Source: Isosphaeraceae bacterium
Lineage (GTDB): Bacteria; Planctomycetota; Planctomycetia; Isosphaerales; Isosphaeraceae
Direction: 5' to 3'
DNA: 64,000 nt
Assembly (NCBI GenBank): GCA_031291845.1
Contig: JARLIH010000399.1
Location: 1-64,000, forward strand
In this document: positions 16,399-24,967 of the stretch, in pieces
How the letters are laid out: every line of letters begins with the position of its first letter
Numbering within the stretch: the first letter of the stretch is position 1
The notes under the pieces: model-generated
Told to the model about the DNA's origin: nothing
Database searches by the model: none
The model's input: only the letters and a program-made list of their open reading frames with translations
Position numbers and translations under genes: made by a program

Positions 16399-17856
16399 AT
16401 GAGTGACGGATTCAAAAACATGAGGAAGCGCGCCGGTACTCTTCGCTGCTCTCGGCTCGGGCTCGACTCTTTGGAAGAGCGGACGCTCCTGAGCGCGATC
16501 GTCGCATTCCCGGAGGCACGGCCTGTGCACGACGCGATCGTCCAGCAGGCGCAGCCGATGGGTCCCGAGGGATGGAACGGGTGGGGCTTTGAAGCGGGAA
16601 CGCAGCATCTGTCAGCGTTCACGGGCTCTACCGATTCAATGCCGTTGGCCAAGGAGGGGGGTGGCGCCGTCATGGCGCTCGGAGCAACGTCCTTTGCCAC
16701 GCCTGCGGTGATGGACGCTCTCCGCGCTGAAAAGGCGCTGGAGCTGGGAGTGGGAGCAACGTCCGCTGTCACGCCAATGGTGATGGTGATGAACCTGCCG
16801 GGGCCGTTTTCGAGTGCTTCATCGCAGGTGCTCGGCGCGCCGGGGCCGGTGAGTACGGAGAGTGGAGGGGGGGCGGCGGCGGTCCATCTTGTCACGCTCC
16901 ATGACGTTGCGGCGTTCTGGGATGGCACGGGTTCCGAGTCGTCGGCGAGTGCGCCGGGGGATACGCCGTACCTGGGCGGATCGGTTGGGGCGCTGGTATC
17001 GGTCTTCCCCGTGGGTCATTGGTTGCAAGGGTTGCAGGAGAGTGGGTTTTTCCCCAACCTCGTCCACGTAGGCCCGTTGCAGTATCCGGCCCCGCACGGC
17101 AGCACCGATCTCCTGCCCGTCGACCGGTATGATTCCGTCGGTGACCCGACCGATATGGGGGGGGAACTCGTTCTGCCGGACGCGCACGAGACGGTCTTGG
17201 TGGGTGGGAACGCGGGGTCGCAGGCGGCGTCGGCCGCCGAGGGGCGTGACGTAATCGGGCCGCAAGTGAGTTACAGCATTTTCGGTGGAGTGGCCCTTGC
17301 ACCGCGTGTCGCCGTGAGCGGGCGCGAGCTGACACCCTCGCTCGATTTCGCGCGGGACGGGGAGCGGCCCTTGACGCCGGTCACCGGGGTGTCGATCTCG
17401 TCCGTCGAGGACCTTGCGGCGATCGCCACCCAGGCGGCCGGCGCGACTGCGGCCGCGGTGGGTTCGGTGATTGCGGGGCGAGCCGAAGCGGAGGCGGCGC
17501 CCGTGCGAGGAACGGCGCCGCAGGCCGGAGCGATCACCCCCGAGCCGCAGGGGCTTGGCCTCATCGCCGAGCTGCTGCCGTACGACGGCGACACGGTGAC
17601 CGCGGCGATCGACCGGTTTTTCGAGCAGTTTGAAGACCCGAGCGCGGACCGGGCCGAGGACTTCGAGCCGGCAGCGCTGTATCCGCCGCCGGGCGCGGTG
17701 CTGATCGCGGTCGCCGCCGTGGAGATCGCGCGGCGACACTTCAAACGGCGGAACGAGGAAGACGCCGCCACGCCCCCGCGGCGGCGGAATGTGGAGGGGC
17801 TGCGCTTCGATGAGTCGTTCGGCTCATCCGGCCCGTGGTCCTCGAGACTGTCATGA
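16399..17856 (+). CDS. Putative membrane-anchored protein with LEPR-XLL-like N-terminus; first gene of an ECF sigma/kinase cluster
   Basis: Predicted 485 residues, no known catalytic domain. Residues about 20-34 read LGLDSLEERTLLSAI, a good match to the LExLExRxLLS (LEPR-XLL) motif that opens many exported planctomycete proteins. The long middle is Gly/Ala/Val/Pro-rich with low complexity, as in extracellular segments. Near the C-terminus a short hydrophobic segment (GAVLIAVAAVEIA) is followed by a basic stretch (RRHFKRRNEE), compatible with a membrane anchor and small cytoplasmic tail. The stop overlaps the ATG of the ECF sigma gene (ATGA), so the two are translationally coupled. This topology and position suggest a sensor or sigma-regulating role, but that is inference. 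Start at ATG 16399; an ATG at codon 8 is an alternative. Confidence 0.7.
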   Translation: MSDGFKNMRKRAGTLRCSRLGLDSLEERTLLSAIVAFPEARPVHDAIVQQAQPMGPEGWNGWGFEAGTQHLSAFTGSTDSMPLAKEGGGAVMALGATSFATPAVMDALRAEKALELGVGATSAVTPMVMVMNLPGPFSSASSQVLGAPGPVSTESGGGAAAVHLVTLHDVAAFWDGTGSESSASAPGDTPYLGGSVGALVSVFPVGHWLQGLQESGFFPNLVHVGPLQYPAPHGSTDLLPVDRYDSVGDPTDMGGELVLPDAHETVLVGGNAGSQAASAAEGRDVIGPQVSYSIFGGVALAPRVAVSGRELTPSLDFARDGERPLTPVTGVSISSVEDLAAIATQAAGATAAAVGSVIAGRAEAEAAPVRGTAPQAGAITPEPQGLGLIAELLPYDGDTVTAAIDRFFEQFEDPSADRAEDFEPAALYPPPGAVLIAVAAVEIARRHFKRRNEEDAATPPRRRNVEGLRFDESFGSSGPWSSRLS

Positions 17857-18449
17857 GCCAAGAACACCTGGACGAACTGATCATCCGGCTGAATGACGGC
17901 GATGTCGAGGCGGCGGAGCGCGCCTTCCTGGCGTACGAGCCCTACCTTCGGATGGCGGTGCGCCGGCAGTTGACGGGCGCCTTGCGGGCGAAGCTCGACT
18001 CGATGGACATCGTCCAATCGGTGTGGGCCGACGTGCTGGGCCGGTTCCGCGACTCGGGCTGGCGGTTCGCCGATCGCGCTCACCTGCGTGCGTTCTTGCT
18101 GCGAGTGACGCATAACCGCCTCATCGACCGGCGCCGGCAGCACCACCAGGCGCTCGCGCGGGAGCGGCCGCTGGAAGAACCGGGAATGGAGGGGTTTCTC
18201 GGCTCTTCCGACCCGAGGCCGAGCGAGGTGGCGCAGGGTCAGGAGCTTTGGGAGCAAATGCTCGCGCACTGTCCCCCTGCGCACCGCGAGCTGTTGCGCA
18301 TGCGCCGGCAGGGGCTGCCGCTGGCCGAGATCGCCGCACGTTCGGGCCTTCATGAAGGAAGCGTTCGTCGGATTTTTTACGACCTGGCCCGGCGGCTCGC
18401 GGCCGCCCAGGCCGAGGATACATCGTCGTCGGTCGGGGCGGCGCACTAA
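17853..18449 (+). CDS. ECF-type RNA polymerase sigma factor
   Basis: Predicted 198 residues. Region 2 is visible at about residues 25-85 (LRMAVRRQLTGALRAKLDSM and DIVQSVWADVL; AFLLRVTHNRLIDRRR), and region 4 at about 135-185 with the helix-turn-helix LAEIAARSGLHEGSVRRIFY. The sequence between is acidic and variable, as in the family. No dedicated anti-sigma domain (ZAS zinc-finger type) is encoded next door. Instead it is coupled by an ATGA overlap to the LEPR-XLL-like protein upstream and is followed 150 bp later by a Ser/Thr kinase. That arrangement fits the planctomycete ECF groups thought to be controlled by phosphorylation. The start ATG 17853 was chosen over an in-frame GTG 18 bases upstream because of the coupling overlap. 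Confidence 0.92.
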   Translation: MSQEHLDELIIRLNDGDVEAAERAFLAYEPYLRMAVRRQLTGALRAKLDSMDIVQSVWADVLGRFRDSGWRFADRAHLRAFLLRVTHNRLIDRRRQHHQALARERPLEEPGMEGFLGSSDPRPSEVAQGQELWEQMLAHCPPAHRELLRMRRQGLPLAEIAARSGLHEGSVRRIFYDLARRLAAAQAEDTSSSVGAAH

Positions 18450-18599
18450 GGTCCGCCAGCGCGACGTACAGCGCGCCAATGTCGGATGGTCGGCTCGACT
18501 CGCACGCACGGGGTCGTACACGGTCGGGCCTCTTGGCGGGTTGGTGCCAAAGAAGAGCGTTTCCGACGACGTCTGCGGTCCGAGGTTCGAGCTCTCACG

Positions 18600-21113
18600 A
18601 TGCCCCCTTCCTCCACCGTTCCCCCGTCTTCGGCGAGTAGCCAGTCCTCTTCGGGGCGGCCGCGAGGGCCGGGTGAGGAATGGGTCTCGCAGCAGGTCGA
18701 AGCACTCGCGGCGGCATACCGGCGGGGCGAGCGTCTCGCAGCCGAGGAACTGCTCGAGCTCGGCCCCCCGCTCGGCGCCGAGGCGGCCGTGCGCCTCATC
18801 TACGAAGAGGTCTGCCTGCGCCGGGAGGCGGGCGAAGACGTGCCGACGGCCGAGGTGGTCGGACGGTTTCCGCAGTGGCGAGCGCAGTTGGAGCTCGTGC
18901 TCGACGCCGACCGGCTGCTCCGACCGCACGTCACGGCGAAGTTTCCGGAGGTTGGCGAAGCACTCGGCCCGTACCGGCTCCTGGCCGAGCTGGGGCGGGG
19001 GGCATCGGGCCGGACGTTCCTCGCGGCGCAGCCGGCCTTGGCCGACCGCCCCGTCGTTTTGAAGGTTATCCCCAGCGATCAGGAGGAGCATCTCTCCCTC
19101 GCGCGGCTCCAGCACACGCACATCGTGCCGCTATTCTCGGAGCAGACCTTCCCCGAGCTCGGTTTGCGGGCGCTCTGCATGCCGTACCTGGGGGGCGCGA
19201 GCCTGGCGCACTTGATGAAAGCCTTGGCCGACATCCCCCCCGCAAACCGCCGAGGCTGGCACCTGGTCGACGCGCTCGACGCGCTTTCGCCCAAAGTGCC
19301 GGCGCTGGCCGGCGGGCCGTTCCGGCGTTCGCTCGAGCAAGCGACTTACGTCGAGGCCGTGTGCTGGATCGGCGCGTGCCTGGCCGACGCGCTCGCGTAC
19401 GCCCACGACCGCGGCACGATCCACATGGACCTGAAGCCGTCGAACGTGCTGATCACGGGGGACGGCCAGCCGATGTTGCTGGACTTCCACCTCTCGCGTC
19501 CGCCGATCGCGGCCGGCGCGTGGGTCTACGAGCGGCTGGGGGGAACGCCGGGTTGGATGTCACCCGAGCAGCAGGCCGCACTCGCCGCGGTAAAGCAGGA
19601 CCGGGCGGTACCGGAGGCCGTGGACGGCCGCTCCGACTTGTTTGCGCTGGGGCTGCTGCTGCGCGATGCGCTCGGGCTGCCCACCGGCGAGCGAGGCGAG
19701 CTCCGGGCGTGCAACCCCGCCGTCAGTGTCGGGCTCGACGACATCATCGGCAAGTGTTTGTCGCCCCACGCCGCCGACCGCTACACCGGCGCCCCCGAGC
19801 TGGCCGAAGACCTGCGACGGCATTTGAACCACCTCCCCTTGCGCGGGGTTCGGAACCGGAGCCTGACGGAGCGCTGGAGGAAATGGCGCCGTCGCCGGCA
19901 GGGGGGAATCCTGTTTCGTTGGGCCGCCGTGGCGGCTTCGCTCGTCGCACTCGGCCTTGCGGGGGTGGGCTACTCTCAGCGAGTCGACACGATCCGGGAC
20001 GCGCTCGCGGGGGGGAGGCAGCAGATCGACCGTGGGCATTACGAGGACGCTCTGGAAAGGTTGTCGCTCGGGCTGAAGTCGGCCGATCACCTTCCCTTCG
20101 TCGCGGGCCTGAGGCATCGCATCGAGCTCGAGCTGCGGCGGGCTTGGCGGGGGCAAACGGCCGACAAGCTGCACGCGATGGCCGACGCGGTGAGGTTCGA
20201 GTACGGCTTGACTCCCCCCACGCCCGACCGGGCCGAACACGTGATCAGCCGGCTGCCGGAGCTCTGGGAGCAGTTGCCTCGTCTGGCGGACTCCACGGAC
20301 GCGCGGCTTAGCCCCGACGCCGAAGAGAATATCCGGATCGATCTTTTGGAGCTGGCCGTCGTCTGGGCGCACTTCCGCGTGTCTTTCGCGTCGCCGGGTC
20401 AGCTTAGTCCGGCCCGGCGCGAGGCGCTGCACGTGCTCGACGCCGTTCGGGCCTTGGAGGGCCCCAGCCTCTCCCTCGACCGTGAACGGAGGGTGCTGAC
20501 CCAAGTGCCCGGAGCGCGAGTCGACGATCCCGAGGAGGTCGAGCGTCCGCGGACGGCGTGGGAACACTACGATCTGGGCCGCTCGCTCCTCCGGGTGGGC
20601 CGGCTCTCCGCGGCGGCCACTGAATTCGACCACACGGTCCGCCTCAAACCGGGCGACTTCTGGTCCAATTTCTACCGTGGGCTGTGTGCGTTCCAGCTCC
20701 GCCGCCCGGCTGATGCCATCGCGGCGTTCAGCGCGTGTATCGCGATTCGCGACAAGGCCGAGTGTTATTACAATCGGGCCCTGGCTTACCAGGACCTCGA
20801 CCGCCCCCAGGACGCCATTGACGACTACTCCATGGCGCTCCAGCACGACCCGCAACTGACCGCGGCCGCGCTCAACAGAGGCATCCTGGCGTACAAGGCG
20901 CACCGCTACCGAGACGCGCTCGTCGATTTCGAGCGCGCCCTGGCCACGGCCTCCAGCCGCGCGATGGGTGGGCAAATTCGTACTAACCTGGCTCTGGCGG
21001 AACGCGAGCTGGGGAACCTCGACGCCGCCCGCGAACACGCCGAGAAGGCCGTACAGGACGGCGACACCAACGCCCGAGCGCTGCTCGATACCTTACTGCG
21101 TAAGGCGCGATAG
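18600..21113 (+). CDS. Membrane-anchored Ser/Thr protein kinase with TPR sensor domain
   Basis: Predicted 837 residues. An N-terminal extension (about 28-115) is of the type that precedes many planctomycete kinases. The kinase domain spans about 123-412: Gly-rich loop LGRGASGRTF (131-140), Lys155 in VVLKVI, catalytic loop HMDLKPSNV (275-283, Asp277), and metal motif DFH (295-297) where DFG is expected, then GTPGWMSPEQ. One TM helix lies at about 438-458. The C-terminal part contains tetratricopeptide repeats (from about 650, for example YYNRALAYQDLDRPQDAIDD), predicted outside the membrane. All catalytic acids are present, so activity is likely, but the DFG glycine is replaced by histidine and the usual HRD arginine by methionine. 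It follows an ECF sigma gene and probably signals to it. Start at ATG 18600; the frame upstream is Arg-rich. Confidence 0.9.
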   Translation: MPPSSTVPPSSASSQSSSGRPRGPGEEWVSQQVEALAAAYRRGERLAAEELLELGPPLGAEAAVRLIYEEVCLRREAGEDVPTAEVVGRFPQWRAQLELVLDADRLLRPHVTAKFPEVGEALGPYRLLAELGRGASGRTFLAAQPALADRPVVLKVIPSDQEEHLSLARLQHTHIVPLFSEQTFPELGLRALCMPYLGGASLAHLMKALADIPPANRRGWHLVDALDALSPKVPALAGGPFRRSLEQATYVEAVCWIGACLADALAYAHDRGTIHMDLKPSNVLITGDGQPMLLDFHLSRPPIAAGAWVYERLGGTPGWMSPEQQAALAAVKQDRAVPEAVDGRSDLFALGLLLRDALGLPTGERGELRACNPAVSVGLDDIIGKCLSPHAADRYTGAPELAEDLRRHLNHLPLRGVRNRSLTERWRKWRRRRQGGILFRWAAVAASLVALGLAGVGYSQRVDTIRDALAGGRQQIDRGHYEDALERLSLGLKSADHLPFVAGLRHRIELELRRAWRGQTADKLHAMADAVRFEYGLTPPTPDRAEHVISRLPELWEQLPRLADSTDARLSPDAEENIRIDLLELAVVWAHFRVSFASPGQLSPARREALHVLDAVRALEGPSLSLDRERRVLTQVPGARVDDPEEVERPRTAWEHYDLGRSLLRVGRLSAAATEFDHTVRLKPGDFWSNFYRGLCAFQLRRPADAIAAFSACIAIRDKAECYYNRALAYQDLDRPQDAIDDYSMALQHDPQLTAAALNRGILAYKAHRYRDALVDFERALATASSRAMGGQIRTNLALAERELGNLDAAREHAEKAVQDGDTNARALLDTLLRKAR

Positions 21114-21154
21114 GCCAACCTTCCGCCGAGCGCCCTCGCAGGCCGCCCGGTCCA

Positions 21155-21838
21155 TCAGGCGTCCGGATCGAGACCCAGCGAGCGGAGCTGTTCGGCCATT
21201 CGGTCGGCGCGGCGTCTCTCGTCCTCCGCGCGCCGTCGCTCATCGTCGGCGCGGCGTCTCTCGTCCTCCGCGCGGCGGACAATGTCCATGTAGCTCTCAA
21301 ACGGCCGGCCATCCGGCCCGAGAATGCGAAACTCGCTGTCGGTTAGCTCGAAACAGACTCCGAGGCGAGGACTTAGCCAGCCATTGGTCTCGGAAATCTC
21401 GTGGAGGGTGTCACCCTCGCGCAGCCAGCCTTCGAGCCAGACGGGCTCGGGATTGAACAGGTAGTATTCCTCGACGCCGAATCGCTCATAAAATGCGAGC
21501 TTACGCGCCATTTCACCGAAGCGGTTGCCGGGCGAAAGGACTTCGAAGACGACCTGAGGAGGGATGCCGTCTTCGTCCCATTGCATATAGGAACCGCGGT
21601 CCCCTTTGGGTCTTCCGAAGGCGACCATGGCATCGGGGGCCGTGCGCGTCCTGTTATCTCCCTCGACCGGATACCAAAAAAGATCCCCTGCGACGAAGAC
21701 ATTGGGGTCCTCGCGGAAGAGTGCCTCCAGGCCGCCGACGATCGTCGTGATCCACCGGAACTGCAACGTGTTCTCGGCCATTGGCAAGCCGTCGCTGTCG
21801 GGATAATAGATCGTCTTCGATGGCGTGTGCGTGCTCAT
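21155..21838 (-). CDS. Uma2 family (DUF820) putative nuclease with charged repeat tail
   Basis: Predicted 227 residues. The core matches the Uma2/DUF820 PD-(D/E)xK-like family: TAPDAMVAFG, PQVVFEVLSPGNR, ARKLAFYERFGVEEYYLFNP. Activity and target are unproven for the family, which is heavily expanded in planctomycetes and cyanobacteria. The C-terminal 30 residues are an imperfect heptad repeat of DERRRA(D/E), encoded by imperfect 21-bp tandem repeats at about 21200-21280, likely a coiled coil prone to length change. Start at ATG 21838, with a candidate promoter 30 bp upstream. It is convergent with the kinase gene (41 bp gap). Confidence 0.88.
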   Translation of the reverse strand: MSTHTPSKTIYYPDSDGLPMAENTLQFRWITTIVGGLEALFREDPNVFVAGDLFWYPVEGDNRTRTAPDAMVAFGRPKGDRGSYMQWDEDGIPPQVVFEVLSPGNRFGEMARKLAFYERFGVEEYYLFNPEPVWLEGWLREGDTLHEISETNGWLSPRLGVCFELTDSEFRILGPDGRPFESYMDIVRRAEDERRRADDERRRAEDERRRADRMAEQLRSLGLDPDA

Positions 21839-21867
21839 GGGCGGACACCCCTCTCATGCTGATCTCA

Positions 21868-21896
21868 ATCCTACAACCCGGTGTGCGCGCGGTCAA
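21868..21896 (-). promoter_or_regulatory. Candidate sigma-70 promoter of the Uma2 gene
   Basis: Read on the minus strand: TTGACC, 17-base spacer, TAGGAT, ending 30 bases before the ATG at 21838. Confidence 0.5.
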
Positions 21897-21961
21897 ACGT
21901 CGCCGGATGCGACGGCCAGGGCCTACTCTCCATAGCCCGGTCGAGCCGCATCACGATCGAT

Positions 21962-21984
21962 GTACGGCCGGCCATTGCCGGCCC
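21962..21984. repeat. REP-like palindrome, single arm
   Basis: gtacggccggccattgccgg followed by ccc closely matches each arm of the longer inverted repeat at 24968-25022 (gccggccattgccggcc core). It lies between two genes in the same orientation. Confidence 0.55.
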
Positions 21985-22044
21985 TCCAGGTGAAAACCCA
22001 GGGAAGGTGACAACACGCTCCGAAGTGGCGAGAGGGTAACCGCC

Positions 22045-22737
22045 CTAAAGGAGCAAGTGCTCCAGGCTTCCGAGACCGATCGGCTCACGGCTGGCGAACG
22101 GTTCGGCGTGGCGGACGCCCGCCAAATGGCCCCAGAACCGCGTGCGGTCGCAGACGGAGTCGATCACGCCGGGCACCCCTGCGGGCTGGTTGTCGACAAG
22201 CTGCGAGCGATAGCAGCGCAGGGCCGCGAGCTTGGCGTCGAGCTGATCCGAGACGTCGATCACGAAGCTCGGCCGCTCGACGATCTTCAGATGGACGCTG
22301 AAATAGTAGAGCACGCGTGCGGGGTGAAACGGGGCGCCGGGGATATCACTCTTGGAGAGCTTGCTCCAGAAGCGGGCGTCCTCGACGAGCTTCGTCGCGG
22401 CGGTGTGGTCGGGGTGGGCGTCTTCCCAGTAGGGGGCGAACAAGACCCTCGGACGCACTTCGCGGAAGACCGAGGCCAGGGCGCGGCGGTTCACGAGGGT
22501 TGGCTCGAGGCTGCGGTTCGGCAGGCCGAGGTTCCGCCGCCACGGGTTGCCCAGCGCGGCGGTTGCCGCGGCCGTCTCCTGCGCCCTGCGCTCGAGGGAA
22601 CCCAAGGGGGTCGGTTCGCCGCTGGTCAGGTCAAGGATCCCGACCGTCCATCCTTGTCCCATCAGACGGACGATCGTTCCTCCCATACCAAGCTCGGCGT
22701 CGTCGGGATGAGGGGCGATGACCAGGGCGTCAAGCAT
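22045..22737 (-). CDS. bshB1: PIG-L (LmbE) family deacetylase, BshB1-like
   Basis: Predicted 230 residues, cytoplasmic zinc hydrolase. The metal-binding motif is at the N-terminus (VIAPHPDDAELGMGG, His10-Asp13), with the third ligand in EDAHPDHTAATKLV. Sequence around VLYYFSVHLKIVERPSFVID and KLAALRCYRSQL is characteristic of BshB1 (N-acetylglucosaminyl-malate deacetylase) in bacillithiol synthesis, rather than of MshB or mycothiol conjugate amidases. No bshA or bshC gene is nearby, so the pathway assignment rests on the sequence alone. The ATG at 22737 has GAGAG about 8 bases upstream; a GTG three codons earlier is possible but sits on that Shine-Dalgarno. Confidence 0.75.
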   Translation of the reverse strand: MLDALVIAPHPDDAELGMGGTIVRLMGQGWTVGILDLTSGEPTPLGSLERRAQETAAATAALGNPWRRNLGLPNRSLEPTLVNRRALASVFREVRPRVLFAPYWEDAHPDHTAATKLVEDARFWSKLSKSDIPGAPFHPARVLYYFSVHLKIVERPSFVIDVSDQLDAKLAALRCYRSQLVDNQPAGVPGVIDSVCDRTRFWGHLAGVRHAEPFASREPIGLGSLEHLLL

Positions 22738-23111
22738 CGATTGCACTCTCTTCGGGGAAGCGGACTCACCACAGCAAACGCCGGCATGACCAAGGTAACG
22801 CCGAGGAAACGATATCTCCTCGGGAGGCCGGGGGTCGACCTTTCCATTGCGCCTGCGCAGCGGCTGCTAGGCCGTGGATTCCTCCGCCGGCAACGGCCGG
22901 ATCGCGGACGGCGTTTGCTCGCATGCGACCCTCCGAGTATCGTATTGCCCTCGGCAAGTTGTAGGCAGGCTGAGCGTGGCCGCGCGGATTCCCCGGAACC
23001 GACGATTGTGTTAGACTGAAGAAGCTATTCGCGTGGTTCCTGAAGGTGCTTCGAGTCCGTCGTTGAGCGGGTCGCCGGAGGACGGCGGTCGAGAAACTGG
23101 GAGAAGCGGGA
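22738..23111. other. Divergent intergenic region, no gene seen
   Basis: 374 bp between the deacetylase and the Rieske gene. The only candidate signal is ttgtgttagact near 23005-23018, where TAGACT could be a -10 element for the Rieske gene; no matching -35 was found. Confidence 0.4.
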
Positions 23112-23420
23112 ATGCCGGGATTCGTCAAGATGGCGACGCTGGCGGAGCTGCCCCCGGGCGGTGCCAAGGAAGTCGAGCACGAGGGCCGGATCTACGCGCT
23201 CTTCAATGTCGGCGGAACCATCACGGCGATCGACGGCATCTGCCCCCACCAAGGGGGTCCGCTGGCGGACGGAGTGCTGGAGGGGACAACGGTATCGTGC
23301 CCCTGGCACGGTTGGCAGTTCGACGTGTGCACCGGCAAGACGCCACTCGGTGCGCGGATCAAGCAGGCAGTTTATGAAGTCAAGGTCGAGGGCCAGGACG
23401 TGCTGGTAGCCGTCGTCTGA
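23112..23420 (+). CDS. Rieske [2Fe-2S] ferredoxin-like protein
   Basis: Predicted 102 residues, the size of a free-standing Rieske protein (NirD or dioxygenase ferredoxin type). The cluster ligands are intact: C-P-H at residues 44-46 (CPHQGGPLADG) and C-x2-H at 63-66 (CPWHGWQFD). No disulfide-forming cysteines of the bc1 type are present, so it is a soluble low-potential type that passes electrons to an unidentified oxygenase or reductase. ATG at 23112 follows gagaagcggga, which supplies a Shine-Dalgarno. No partner oxygenase lies nearby; the GNAT gene begins about 90 bp downstream. Confidence 0.92.
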   Translation: MPGFVKMATLAELPPGGAKEVEHEGRIYALFNVGGTITAIDGICPHQGGPLADGVLEGTTVSCPWHGWQFDVCTGKTPLGARIKQAVYEVKVEGQDVLVAVV

Positions 23421-23509
23421 AACCTCGTTCCCCCCTGGGCGGCGTCGCGCGACCTTGCCTCTCTCGCCGGTCGTTCGAGACGCCCGACCCCTTGCGCGAC
23501 GGACGACTC

Positions 23510-24469
23510 GTGACGCATTTCCGACCGTTCCGCAACGGCGACCCGCCGGCCCTGGCCGCGCTCTGGAACCGAGGAGTCCCCGCCCGGGAGACCGCGCGCC
23601 CTCTGAGCGCGCACGAATTCGACGCGCAGGTGGCCAATCGAGTCCACTTCGACGCGGCGGGCCTGATCGTGGCCGAGCGTGAGGGGCGCAAGGTCGGCTT
23701 CGTGCACGCGGGTTTCGGTCCGGAGGAGCCGATCGGCCCGCCCCACCGCCTGAACCGGGCGCTCGGGACGATCGGTATGTTGGTGACCGATCCCGGGCTC
23801 GAGGACGAAGAGCTCGAAAGGGGGCTCGTCGCCGAGGCCGAACGCTACTTGCGAGAGCGCGGGGCCAAAGTTTTCTACGCCGGCGGGCAGTTTCCGCTCA
23901 ACCCATTCTATTGGGGGCTCTACGGCGGCAGTGAGTGGGCGGGAATTCTCCCCGCGCACGCCGCTTTCGTTCGCGCAGTGACCCGTGCGGGGTACGAGCC
24001 TGTGAGTGAAACGGTGTTGATGGAGGCGGACCTGACCGGCGCCGAGGCGCGCGACCCGCGCTCGTTCTTGATCCGGCGCGCGACGCGCGTGGAAGTCGTG
24101 GACGACCCGACGCCCCCGAACTGGTGGGAAGCGCTGGCCCTCGGCGACTTCCGCCCGACCGTCTACCGGCTTCTGGTCAAGACGGAGGACGTCGAGCTGG
24201 CCCGCGCGACCACGTGGGACATGAGCCGGTTCGGCCGAACCGACGGGCGCTCGCGGGTCGGCCTGATCGAGATGGAGGTCGCCGGTGCGCACCGGCGCAA
24301 GGGGTTTGGCCGTCATCTGGTCGGGGAGATCCTCCGCCACGCTCGTGGGGAAATGACCTCCGTGGTAGCCCTCCAGACGCGCGCAACGAACGTACCGGCG
24401 CTTCAGTTGTACCAGTCGCTCGGCTTCCAGCGGGTCGGGACGAGCGTGCTCTATCGCCGGCCGGGGTGA
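23510..24469 (+). CDS. Two-domain GNAT family N-acetyltransferase
   Basis: Predicted 319 residues. The N-terminal half is a divergent GNAT fold (FRPFRNGDPPALAALWNRG; KVGFVHAGFG; GTIGMLVTDPGLEDEELERG). The C-terminal half has the clear acetyl-CoA pyrophosphate-binding loop R-R-x-G-x-G (AGAHRRKGFGRHLV), followed by NVPALQLYQSLGFQRVG. The substrate is unknown. The GTG at 23510 fits the start of the first fold; a TTG at 23492 six codons upstream is an alternative and neither has a strong Shine-Dalgarno. It may be cotranscribed with the Rieske gene, but a functional link is not evident. Confidence 0.83.
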   Translation: MTHFRPFRNGDPPALAALWNRGVPARETARPLSAHEFDAQVANRVHFDAAGLIVAEREGRKVGFVHAGFGPEEPIGPPHRLNRALGTIGMLVTDPGLEDEELERGLVAEAERYLRERGAKVFYAGGQFPLNPFYWGLYGGSEWAGILPAHAAFVRAVTRAGYEPVSETVLMEADLTGAEARDPRSFLIRRATRVEVVDDPTPPNWWEALALGDFRPTVYRLLVKTEDVELARATTWDMSRFGRTDGRSRVGLIEMEVAGAHRRKGFGRHLVGEILRHARGEMTSVVALQTRATNVPALQLYQSLGFQRVGTSVLYRRPG

Positions 24470-24665
24470 TTGGGGGCAATTCGGACTGGCCGCTCCTTGG
24501 AGGGTGCGTGAAACACACCCTGTGAATCAAGGGTCGCCGCGCTTGCCCCACATCGCAGTTGACCTGTCGGCGACCGGCCGGCCGGTGTTAGACTTTTTTC
24601 CACGCGCTGGCGGTCGTGTTGCACGGCCCGCTCGCACCATGAATCGACGTGAGGATGGATGACTC

Positions 24666-24962
24666 ATGGCACGCCGCACCCTGAACCGCCACGAGCTGCG
24701 AGCGGCCGCCGAGGCGGCCGAAGCGCTCGGGCTGAACACCCCCCCGGAGCGGAAACCCAGGTCCGAGCCGGTCGAACGCCGGCCCAAGCCCGCTCCTACG
24801 GTGCGGATGCGCGTCGTGTGGGCCGTGTGCGACCTGGGGGGCCGGACCGTCGCCACGTTCGACTACCCGTGCAAGGCCGACGCCGAGGCCTGCGCGGCCG
24901 AGCTGAAGAAGAAAGGGAAGGGGAATCACTTCGTCCGATCCGTGAAGGAGCCGATGGGCTGA
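24666..24962 (+). CDS. Small basic conserved-type protein of unknown function
   Basis: Predicted 98 residues. Residues 1-45 are helical and Arg/Pro-rich (ARRTLNRHELRAAAEAAEAL). Residues 46-98 look like a small alpha/beta domain (MRVVWAVCDLGGRTVATFDY, then KADAEACAAELKKKGKGNHF). The spacing, real-protein composition and a GGATG-rich ribosome binding region before the ATG support it as a gene. I do not recognise the family. Its end is convergent with the SDR gene, with only a REP-like hairpin between them. Confidence 0.7.
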   Translation: MARRTLNRHELRAAAEAAEALGLNTPPERKPRSEPVERRPKPAPTVRMRVVWAVCDLGGRTVATFDYPCKADAEACAAELKKKGKGNHFVRSVKEPMG

Positions 24963-24967
24963 CCCCT

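Noticed and set aside
17271-19121. 616-codon minus-strand frame across the ECF sigma and kinase genes
   Set aside because: Antisense to two clear genes, with the usual Arg/Ala/Pro-rich shadow sequence.
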